A stretch of DNA of 5,268 nucleotides. Origin: UBA12014 sp029248335. Lineage in GTDB: Bacteria; Planctomycetota; Phycisphaerae; Phycisphaerales; SM1A02. Shown piece after piece: positions 1-5,268 of the stretch (position 1 is the first letter of the stretch; every line of letters starts with the position of its first letter). The position numbers and the translations under genes are program-made. The notes under the pieces were generated by a model, which saw only the letters and a program-made list of their open reading frames with translations, was not told where the DNA came from and did no database searches. The stretch spans positions 1 through 5,268 of the forward strand of contig JAQWJM010000028.1 in the NCBI GenBank assembly GCA_029248335.1. The letters are read 5' to 3'.

Positions 1-300
1 CGCACAGAGGAACATCCAGCCGGCGACGAACCCGACCCTCGGACCGAGGAGCAGAATCCCGTATTCGTACGTCCCCCCGCTCACCGGATGCTTCGCAGCG
101 AGCTGGGCGCTGCTGGCGGCGTTGCAGAACGCGAGCCCCCCGGCGAGCACGATCGCCACGACCACCATCGATCCCGCGATCCCGCCCGCGATCCCGATCC
201 CCACGAACACCCCGGTGCCGAGGATCGAACCGAGTCCCAGCAGGACGGCCCCGCCGAGCCCGACCTCGCGTCGCAGCGTCGGCGTCGGGTTGCCGCTCAC
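1..300 (-). CDS. APC-family amino-acid permease, N-terminal part (runs off left edge)
   Basis: This is the first 100 residues of a cytoplasmic-membrane amino-acid/polyamine/organocation transporter, read leftward; the rest lies outside the window. A short polar N-terminus ends in LRREVGLGGA and leads into a first membrane segment (about residues 15-45) carrying GSILGTGVFVGIG. In the APC superfamily this Gly-rich break in helix 1 contributes to the substrate site. A second hydrophobic stretch (about 45-62) follows, then SGGTYEYG (about 74-81) and the start of a third helix (LLLGPRVGFVAGWMF), all typical of APC permeases. The GTG start is chosen because the conserved part begins right after it and because it overlaps the stop codon of the upstream ADP-ribosylglycohydrolase (GTGA, 4 bases). 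This implies translational coupling, and no strong ribosome binding site is needed or seen. Family membership is confident. The substrate cannot be told from this fragment. Confidence 0.9.
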   Translation of the reverse strand, partial: MSGNPTPTLRREVGLGGAVLLGLGSILGTGVFVGIGIAGGIAGSMVVVAIVLAGGLAFCNAASSAQLAAKHPVSGGTYEYGILLLGPRVGFVAGWMFLCA

Positions 301-1274
301 GAACCCCGCCCGCCGGACACGCCATCCCCGTCACTCGGATTCATCGCGAAGAGTCGATCCGCGGTGGTCTCGAGCTCTGAAGCCCAGGCGACGCGTTCCC
401 GCCAGCGTTCGGGAATCCCCGAGTGGCCGTGGCAGGCCCCTGCGATCTGGCCGCACACCGCCGCGACGGTGTCCGCATCTTCACCGAGATTCGCCGCCGC
501 GAGCACTGCATCCTCGAAGTTCTCCGTGCGCCTGAAGCACCAGAACGCCGCCTCGAGCGTGTGCACCACGTACCCGCTGCTGCGGATGTCCCGTTCCGAC
601 TTGCCGGCGTACTCACCGCGGGCGATTGATCGCAGCGCCGCCGATCGATACGCCGTGGGGTCGAGGGAGGCGAGGACGTCGCGACTCCCACCCGCGATGA
701 GTCGCGCGAGCACCACGCCGAGCATCCGACAGGCGTCGATGCACTCTTCGGCACCGTGCGTCGTGCGAGCGCTCTCGGCCGCGTGTTCGCACGCCAGCGA
801 TTCGTCTCGGTGCCAGGCGATCGCGACGGGTGCGAGCCTCATGATCGATCCGTTTCCGGCGGATCGGGGATCGGTGGACCCCGCAAAGGGTTCACCGGTC
901 GTCTCGAATCGATGCAGGGCGGCGTTCACGGTGCCTCCGATGTCGAAGCATCTTCCGTTCACGCTCTGATAGCCCTCGTCCCTCCAGAGCAGGTACCGAT
1001 CCATCTGGTCCGCGGGATCGAACCCGTCGCACTGGATGAGACTCGCCGCGAGGCAGAGCGCCATGGACGTGTCGTCGGTCCATTCTCCGGCGTGAAGATC
1101 GAACGGACCACCACCGACCATGTCGACGACGCGGTCGAAGGATCCGCGGGGACTGAACTCCACCGTGGTCCCGATCGCATCGCCCACCGCGAGCCCGAGC
1201 AGGCACCCTCGGGCGCGATCTCGAGCCATGTCCTCGGCCGACGGGATCCCAGCAGGTCGTGAGTCTTCATTCAT
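297..1274 (-). CDS. ADP-ribosylglycohydrolase family protein (DraG/ARH type)
   Basis: A 325-residue cytosolic protein of the ADP-ribosylglycohydrolase fold. Known members use a binuclear Mg/Mn site to cleave ADP-ribose from proteins or related ADP-ribosyl compounds. The family motifs are visible and intact: ARGCLLGLAVGDAIG (about residues 21-35), the metal-binding WTDDTS (65-70, with D67 and D68), GNGSIMRLAP (140-149), TTHG (171-174), GYVVHTLEAAFWCF (234-247), the second metal motif GEDADT (264-269, with D266, D268 and T269) and IPERW (287-291). The length is normal for the family and no key residue is missing. The reading frame stays open upstream to about 2201, but that stretch is antisense to the PDZ gene. 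The start at 1274 leaves about 20 residues before the conserved domain; ATG at 1229 is an alternative. It is the first gene of a two-gene operon with the permease, which it overlaps by 4 bases. The actual substrate is unknown. Confidence 0.93.
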   Translation of the reverse strand: MNEDSRPAGIPSAEDMARDRARGCLLGLAVGDAIGTTVEFSPRGSFDRVVDMVGGGPFDLHAGEWTDDTSMALCLAASLIQCDGFDPADQMDRYLLWRDEGYQSVNGRCFDIGGTVNAALHRFETTGEPFAGSTDPRSAGNGSIMRLAPVAIAWHRDESLACEHAAESARTTHGAEECIDACRMLGVVLARLIAGGSRDVLASLDPTAYRSAALRSIARGEYAGKSERDIRSSGYVVHTLEAAFWCFRRTENFEDAVLAAANLGEDADTVAAVCGQIAGACHGHSGIPERWRERVAWASELETTADRLFAMNPSDGDGVSGGRGS

Positions 1275-1277
1275 CTC

Positions 1278-1301
1278 GGATCGAGAATAACCGGTCGATC
1301 C
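1278..1301 (-). repeat. inverted repeat in the leader of the ADP-ribosylglycohydrolase gene
   Basis: The arms GGATCGA (1278-1284) and TCGATCC (1295-1301) are perfect 7-base complements separated by 10 bases. The repeat ends only three bases before the ATG at 1274, so in mRNA it could hide the ribosome binding region, or in DNA it could be an operator. GATCG words are common in this sequence, so chance is possible. Confidence 0.35.
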
Positions 1302-1347
1302 AAACCGACGTCTCAGGTCATTTTCGACGGGATCGTCTCGACCCGGA

Positions 1348-1363
1348 TTGAACAACCGTTTAA
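1348..1363 (+). repeat. short imperfect palindrome in the divergent promoter region
   Basis: TTGAAC (1348-1353), four bases, then GTTTAA (1358-1363): the arms match at five of six positions. It is AT-rich in a GC-rich context and sits 37 bases upstream of the PDZ/HEAT start, a plausible place for a regulator or promoter element. TTGAAC also resembles a -35 box, but no -10 box lies at the right distance. Confidence 0.25.
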
Positions 1364-1388
1364 CCTCGGACCGACCCGTCCCTCCCTC

Positions 1389-1392
1389 GGAG
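1389..1392 (+). promoter_or_regulatory. ribosome binding site of the PDZ/HEAT gene
   Basis: GGAG followed by an 8-base spacer to the ATG at 1401. This is a well-placed Shine-Dalgarno sequence and supports that start, which also gives a complete signal peptide. Confidence 0.65.
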
Positions 1393-1400
1393 ACCATTGC

Positions 1401-3812
1401 ATGATCAGGATCACCCTCCTCACCTTTCTCGTCGCCCTCGCATCGACGATCTCCGGCCATGCCGCGGCGCCGCCGTCGAAGGTCTCGAACCCCGACTTCA
1501 CGAAGGGCGAGTCGATCCCCGAGGGTGCGACCCACGATTGGAACCTGGGGCCGACCGGCGCCCGGGGCTGGATGTACAGCAACAAGCTCGAGACCAGTGA
1601 AGCCCGGCAGGTCATGGTCACGACGGTCGATCCAGGCTCCCCCGCGGATGGCGTGCTCGCCCCCGGCGACGTGATCCTCGGGGCCGGCGGCCGGCTCTTC
1701 AAGACCGATCCCCGGACCGAGTTCGGACAGGCCGTCGGGCTCGCCGAGAAGTCGAGCGGCCGACTCGTCCTCATCCGCTGGCGCGACGGCCGGCGCACCC
1801 GCGTCGCCGTCAAACTCCCCACCCTCGGCCGCTACGCCGCGACCGCGCCCTTCGACTGCTCGAAGTCGACGGCGATCCTCGAACAGGGATGTGCGGCACT
1901 CGCGCGCAGCATGGCGGCGAATCCGGAGAAGGGATCGCCGATCGAGCGTTGCTACAACGCGCTCGCCCTGCTTTCCAGCGGCAACGAGGAGTACCTGCCA
2001 CTCGTCCGCCAGCAGGTCGAGGCGTTCTCCACCTACTCCGACCTCGAGCGGCGAGGCCTGCACTCGTGGTGGTACGGCCCGATCAACATCCTGCTCGCCG
2101 AATACGTGCTCGCGACCGGGGACCGGACGTTCATGCCGAACCTCGAGCGCATCACCGGCGAGATCGTCGAGGGCCAGAGCGAAGTCGGCTCGTGGGGGCA
2201 TCGGATGGTGCAGACCAACGGGCGACTCTCCGGCTACGGCATGATGAACGCCCCCGGTCTCCCGATGACGATCTCACTGGTCCTCGCCAGAAAGGCCGGC
2301 GTCGAGCATCCCGATCTCGACGACGCGATCGAGAAGAGCGCCCGCCTCATGCGGTTCTACGTCGGCAAGGGCAGCGTCCCCTACGGCGATCACCACCCGT
2401 GGATCGAGACCCACGACGACAACGGCAAGAACGGCGCGGCCGCGGTGCTGTTCAACCTGCTCGGCGACGCCGAAGCCGCCGAATACTTCTCCCGGATGAG
2501 CGTCGCGTCCCACGGCAACGAGCGCGACAACGGACACACCGGGAACTACTTCAACATGCTCTGGGCGATGCCCGGCGTCGCCCTGTCGGGCTCGGACGCC
2601 AGTGGCGCGTGGATGGAGGAGTTCGGCTGGTACTACGACCTCGCCCGCCGCTGGGACGGGACCTTCCAGCATCAGGGACCGCCGCAGGCGAAGCCCGACA
2701 GCTACCGGAACTGGGACGCGACCGGCGCGATGCTCCTCGCCTACGCCCAGCCCCTCGGCCGAATCCATCTCACCGGCCGCACGCCGAGCACCGCCCCCGA
2801 GGCCGATCGTCGAACCGCCGAGGACCTCGTCGCCGACGGCCGGGACTGGGGATCGCGGACCCGGCTGGAGTCCTGGTCAGACCGATCGAACCGACAACTC
2901 CTCCGAAACCTCGAAAGCTGGTCGCCGGTGGTGCGGGAGCGGGCGGCGATCGAACTCGCCCGACGCGACGGCGATCCCACCGCGAGCCTGCGCAAGATGC
3001 TCCGGCGCGACGATCCGTACGCCCGACTCGGCGCGTGCCAGGCCGCGATCATGCTGAAGCAACGGGCCGCACCGCTCGTCGACGAGCTTCGGGTGACGCT
3101 CGAATCCGATGATCTCTGGACCCGCGCGAAGGCCGCCGAAGCGATCGCCGCGATCGGCGGGCCCGCGATGCCGGCACTTCCGGACCTGCTGGCGATGCTC
3201 GCGGAACCCGCCGACGCGTCGGACCCGCGTCGCATGGAACAGCGATATCTCTGCTTCGCGCTCTTCGATCGACGCGACGGCATGCTCGGCCGATCGCTCG
3301 AAGGGGTCGATCGAGACGACCTGCTCGCCGCCGTCGCCGCAGGACTTCGGAACGAGGATGGTCGCGCCCGCGGGGCGGTCCGATCCGTCTATCAGAACCT
3401 CTCCTTCGAGGCGATCACGCCGCTGCTCCCCGCGATTCATGAAGCGATCATCGAGCCGGCCCCGAGCGGAATCATGTTCGCCGACGAGATCCGTCTCGCC
3501 GGACTCGACCTCTTCGCCGAACACGGCATCGAGGAAGGCGTTCCCTGGTGCGTGACGATGATCGATCCCGAACGCTGGGGCATGGGCAACCGGATCGAAC
3601 GCTCCCTGAACGCACTCCGGGTCTACGGCGGCGCGGCCCGCGGGCAGATCCCGAGGTTGAAGGCGTTGCAGGCCGAACTCGAGGCGCGAAAGTGGAATCC
3701 CGAGCGACTCCGGAAGATCGACATTCCCGGCCGGATTCGCGAGATCGAGAACGATGATGCCCCGCGAACCCTCCGACGCATCGACGAATTGACCCCCGGT
3801 CGAGCCGGCTGA
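1401..3812 (+). CDS. exported PDZ-domain and HEAT-repeat protein (resembles DUF6288 proteins)
   Basis: An 803-residue protein with a Sec signal peptide: Arg at position 3, a hydrophobic core (about 5-18), and probable cleavage near residues 21-23 in SGHAAA. After a linker comes THDWNLGPTGARGWM (44-58), a segment I associate with planctomycete DUF6288 proteins. A PDZ-like domain follows (about 68-138, VTTVDPGSPADG and LAPGDVILGAGGRLF). Residues about 150-455 are helical, rich in Trp, His and Tyr, with recurring Gly-aromatic turns (SWWYGPINILLAEY 222-235, GSWGHRM 263-269, YGDHHPW 328-334, NGHTGNYFNMLW 377-388, EFGWYYD 407-413). This looks like an alpha/alpha-toroid domain, as in some carbohydrate-active or terpene-cyclase-like folds, but that is inference. 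The C-terminal part (about 500-670) contains HEAT-like helical pairs (VRERAAIELARR, ARLGACQAAIML, TRAKAAEAIAAIG). It is probably periplasmic or surface-located. No catalytic residue can be assigned. PDZ and HEAT modules suggest protein binding or scaffolding. It is transcribed away from the ADP-ribosylglycohydrolase. Confidence 0.85.
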   Translation: MIRITLLTFLVALASTISGHAAAPPSKVSNPDFTKGESIPEGATHDWNLGPTGARGWMYSNKLETSEARQVMVTTVDPGSPADGVLAPGDVILGAGGRLFKTDPRTEFGQAVGLAEKSSGRLVLIRWRDGRRTRVAVKLPTLGRYAATAPFDCSKSTAILEQGCAALARSMAANPEKGSPIERCYNALALLSSGNEEYLPLVRQQVEAFSTYSDLERRGLHSWWYGPINILLAEYVLATGDRTFMPNLERITGEIVEGQSEVGSWGHRMVQTNGRLSGYGMMNAPGLPMTISLVLARKAGVEHPDLDDAIEKSARLMRFYVGKGSVPYGDHHPWIETHDDNGKNGAAAVLFNLLGDAEAAEYFSRMSVASHGNERDNGHTGNYFNMLWAMPGVALSGSDASGAWMEEFGWYYDLARRWDGTFQHQGPPQAKPDSYRNWDATGAMLLAYAQPLGRIHLTGRTPSTAPEADRRTAEDLVADGRDWGSRTRLESWSDRSNRQLLRNLESWSPVVRERAAIELARRDGDPTASLRKMLRRDDPYARLGACQAAIMLKQRAAPLVDELRVTLESDDLWTRAKAAEAIAAIGGPAMPALPDLLAMLAEPADASDPRRMEQRYLCFALFDRRDGMLGRSLEGVDRDDLLAAVAAGLRNEDGRARGAVRSVYQNLSFEAITPLLPAIHEAIIEPAPSGIMFADEIRLAGLDLFAEHGIEEGVPWCVTMIDPERWGMGNRIERSLNALRVYGGAARGQIPRLKALQAELEARKWNPERLRKIDIPGRIREIENDDAPRTLRRIDELTPGRAG

Positions 3813-3880
3813 AACGGCATGCATTCGTTCGACTGACCGCCCGATGTTCGAGTTTGAAAGACGTTCGTCCGTCACGACGA

Positions 3881-3899
3881 CGAGGAAGATCATTCCTCG
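3881..3899 (+). repeat. perfect 7-bp hairpin between the PDZ/HEAT gene and the membrane-protein pair
   Basis: CGAGGAA (3881-3887), loop GATCA, TTCCTCG (3893-3899). It lies 68 bases after the stop at 3812 and 30 bases before the ATG at 3930. No T tract follows on either strand, so it is not a standard intrinsic terminator. It could be a structured leader of the next gene, an RNA-end stabiliser or an operator. Confidence 0.4.
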
Positions 3900-3929
3900 C
3901 GAAGAGTAGAATCGAAGACGTGGGACTTG

Positions 3930-4707
3930 ATGTTCGCCGTGTTCCCGACGGCGCACGTGCTGGCCGGAATCGTCGCGGCCTTCGTCGCGTTTCCCGTGGC
4001 AACGCTCGCGACGAAGGGCGGCACGCTCCACCACTGGGCGGGGCTCACCTTCGTGGGCTGCTTTTTTCATCTGCGCCGGCGGCTACCTGCTCGAATTCGA
4101 GAATCCGACGGACACCGTGGCCGACGTCTTCGGATTGGAATTGAACGTCTCGCCCTCTCGAGAGGACGGGGGTGTCGACGTGCGCGCCGTCCTCGACACC
4201 GCGATGGTGAACACCATGGCCTTCTATCTCGCGGTTTCCGGCTGGCGGGTCTGGGCCCGGGCTCGCGCCGCGGATCGCGGGGTGTTCCCGAAGTTCGATT
4301 CGATCATCGCGGTGCTGGAGATCGTCGCAGGCCTCCTTTTCGCGGTCACGCTCTGGCGTGCGGTGGACCAGTCGGATACCGAAGGGGTCTCGGGCGTCCT
4401 GTCCGGGTCCCTCGAAATGGGACATCTGATCATCATCGCGGCGACGCTCTACGTGATGATCGACGCAGGGCACGATCTCTACATCGGCCTCGCACGAAGA
4501 CCGCCGAAGAAATGGTGGGTCGTCCACGCTCGGAAGATGATCACCGCGGAGATGGGCCTCGCGGCGGCGTTCCCGTACCGATGCATTCCGTTCGGCACCA
4601 CCGGAGGCATCCTGATGCTGGTCGCGATGACCATCGTGCTCGTGTTCGGAGTCGCCATCGCCCGACGCTTCGCGAAGCAGGCCGAATCCACACCCACCAT
4701 CGCCTGA
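3930..4707 (+). pseudogene. multi-pass membrane protein, upstream copy of a tandem pair, frame broken at a T6 run
   Basis: Two overlapping frames together encode one membrane protein of about 258 residues. The first (ATG 3930; a TTG at 3927 is also possible) gives residues 1 to about 46, with AHVLAG, VAFPVATLATKGG and LHHWAGLTFVGCFF. The second resumes at the T run (4062-4067) as ICAGGYLLEFENPTD and runs to the TGA at 4705-4707. Left unshifted, the first frame continues as Arg-rich, non-membrane sequence to 4841. Removing one base from the T run restores one frame with about six or seven hydrophobic segments. The next gene has the same pattern intact: H9, G13, K29, H34 and G38 here match H13, G17, K33, H38 and G42 there, and both contain YLAVSGWRVWARAR. 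The spaced histidines, KG..xH..AG motif and late HARKM recall DUF2306-type putative membrane proteins, but only weakly. Function is unknown. It may be a true pseudogene, a sequencing error, or a gene read through by frameshifting. Confidence 0.72.
4240..4256 (+). repeat. 17-bp exact direct repeat, copy 1 (within the tandem membrane genes)
   Basis: GGCTGGCGGGTCTGGGC occurs here and again at 5075-5091, in the same codon frame of the two paralogous membrane genes, encoding GWRVWA in both. It marks the most conserved part of the duplication and is not a mobile-element end. Confidence 0.8.
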
Positions 4708-4734
4708 GCGAACCATTCCCCGCCGCCTCAACAT

Positions 4735-4738
4735 GGAG
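4735..4738 (+). promoter_or_regulatory. ribosome binding site selecting the start of the second membrane protein
   Basis: GGAG followed by 6 bases and then ATG at 4745. The in-frame ATG at 4733 overlaps this motif and has no Shine-Dalgarno sequence of its own, so 4745 is the better start. Confidence 0.55.
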
Positions 4739-4744
4739 CACGCG

Positions 4745-5268
4745 ATGCTCGATTCGATCCTCGCCGTCGTCCTCCCCATCCACATCGTCACGGGTGCGAT
4801 CAGTGCGCTCGTGGCGTTTCCGGTCGCGGCCTTCGCCGTGAAGGGCAGTCGCCCGCACGTCGCCGCCGGTCGATGCTTCGTGATCGGATACGTCGTGGTC
4901 TGCCTGACCGGGCTGCTTCTGGAGATGGAGCGCACGACCGGAGGCACGATTCGCGTGCTCTGGACGGAATTCAAACTGGTCGGCCCGGAGGTGAGCGACT
5001 CCGGGCATCTTCCTCCAGTCCTGTTCTTCGCCACCGCCACGCTTGATCTCGCATTCCTCTACCTCGCGGTCTCGGGCTGGCGGGTCTGGGCGCGGGCCAG
5101 GGACGCGACCCACGAGGTGTTCGCGCGCTTCGACACGGTCCTCGCGGCGATCGCCATGGCGGTCGCGGTCGCCTTCGGCGTGTCCTGGTGGATGGTGGTC
5201 GACGCGGTCGCCACGATGCCGTCGGCGCCGAAGGGAACCATCGGGCCCCATCTCTTCTTCACGGTCGC
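4745..5268 (+). CDS. multi-pass membrane protein, intact downstream paralog (runs off right edge)
   Basis: The first 174 residues of an integral membrane protein in an uninterrupted frame to the window edge. Hydrophobic segments lie at about 4-32 (LAVVLPIHIVTG to VAFPVAAFAV), 42-60 (AGRCFVIGYVVVCLTGLLL), 90-112 (VLFFATATLDLAFLYLAVSG) and 130-152 (VLAAIAMAVAVAFGVSWWMVV). A fifth probably begins at HLFFTV at the edge. H13, G17, K33, H38 and G42 align with the upstream copy without gaps, and GWRVWARAR (about 111-119) is shared exactly; GPHLFF aligns with MGHLII of the first copy. Conserved membrane-edge histidines could bind metal or haem, as inferred for DUF2306-like proteins, but this is speculation. 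It starts 37 bases after the upstream copy stops, so the two are probably cotranscribed. Function unknown; the missing C-terminus should carry the counterpart of HARKM. Confidence 0.82.
   Translation, partial: MLDSILAVVLPIHIVTGAISALVAFPVAAFAVKGSRPHVAAGRCFVIGYVVVCLTGLLLEMERTTGGTIRVLWTEFKLVGPEVSDSGHLPPVLFFATATLDLAFLYLAVSGWRVWARARDATHEVFARFDTVLAAIAMAVAVAFGVSWWMVVDAVATMPSAPKGTIGPHLFFTV
5075..5091 (+). repeat. 17-bp exact direct repeat, copy 2
   Basis: Second copy of the 17-base word at 4240-4256. The spacing between copies is 835 bases, so recombination between them would delete most of one paralog and leave a single chimeric gene. Confidence 0.8.

Larger units (their letters stand above)
1275..1400. 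promoter_or_regulatory. divergent intergenic region with promoters for both flanking genes
   Basis: These 126 bases separate the divergent starts of the ADP-ribosylglycohydrolase and the PDZ/HEAT gene, so promoters for both must lie here or nearby. The region is somewhat more AT-rich than its flanks, especially at 1284-1291, 1321-1325 and 1346-1364. No clean -35/-10 pair with 17-base spacing was found in either direction. Two inverted repeats lie inside it and are listed separately. Confidence 0.5.

Noticed and set aside
88..969. 293-codon plus-strand open frame at the left
   Set aside because: It is antisense to the permease and the ADP-ribosylglycohydrolase, both of which show family motifs; its own translation is Arg/Ser/Pro-rich without motifs.
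1275..2201. N-terminal extension of the ADP-ribosylglycohydrolase to 634 residues
   Set aside because: The extension is antisense to the signal peptide, PDZ and following region of the plus-strand gene, has no domain, and would remove the divergent promoter region. The enzyme domain is complete from 1274.
3881..3899. Hairpin as an intrinsic terminator
   Set aside because: No run of T follows the stem on either strand, so only a hairpin of unknown role is reported.
2877..4070. 397-codon open frame on the minus strand opposite the HEAT region
   Set aside because: Low-complexity charged translation with no domain; the plus strand here encodes clear HEAT-like helices.
4045..5040. 331-codon open frame on the minus strand opposite the membrane genes
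   Set aside because: It is Arg/Asp/Glu/His-rich with no recognisable motif and lies antisense to two genes whose membrane-protein translations agree with each other. Long antisense frames are expected in high-GC DNA.
4240..5091. 17-bp direct repeats as mobile-element or attachment-site ends
   Set aside because: They fall in the same frame at the same place in two paralogous genes and encode the same residues; duplication explains them, and no transposase or integrase is present.
1..5268. Defence system, CRISPR array or mobile island
   Set aside because: No regularly spaced repeats, nucleases, transposases, integrases or toxin-antitoxin-like genes were recognised. An ADP-ribosylglycohydrolase alone is not sufficient evidence, since no ADP-ribosyltransferase is visible in the window.

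Overview
The window is high-GC bacterial DNA with dense coding and short intergenic gaps. Its protein types (a secreted PDZ plus all-helical plus HEAT-repeat protein resembling the DUF6288 group, an ADP-ribosylglycohydrolase of the DraG/ARH type, and an APC transporter) together suggest a planctomycete, possibly of the Phycisphaerae. This assignment is an inference from protein style; there is no rRNA or other marker in the window. No tRNA, rRNA, CRISPR array, insertion sequence or integrase was seen, and no stretch over 300 bases lacks a gene.

Layout: on the minus strand, reading leftward from 1274, lies a complete ADP-ribosylglycohydrolase (297-1274). Its stop overlaps by 4 bases the GTG start of an APC-family amino-acid permease that runs off the left edge (1-300). 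These two form a tight operon. A 126-base divergent spacer (1275-1400) holds two inverted repeats and separates them from a plus-strand gene (1401-3812) for an 803-residue exported PDZ/HEAT protein. After a 117-base gap containing a perfect hairpin come two tandem, clearly related multi-pass membrane protein genes. The first (3930-4707) is broken by a one-base frame change at a T6 run; the second (from 4745) is intact and runs off the right edge.

The main observation is this pair of paralogous membrane proteins. They share a His/Gly/Lys pattern at identical spacing and an almost identical internal segment, and the upstream copy carries an apparent +1 frame change at a homopolymer that could be a sequencing error, a decayed gene or programmed/slippage recoding. 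The left-hand operon pairs an enzyme that probably removes ADP-ribose, or hydrolyses a related ligand, with a transporter; no functional link between them can be proved here. I did not find convincing evidence of a new multi-gene system. The window looks mostly like ordinary, poorly characterised planctomycete-type genome content.
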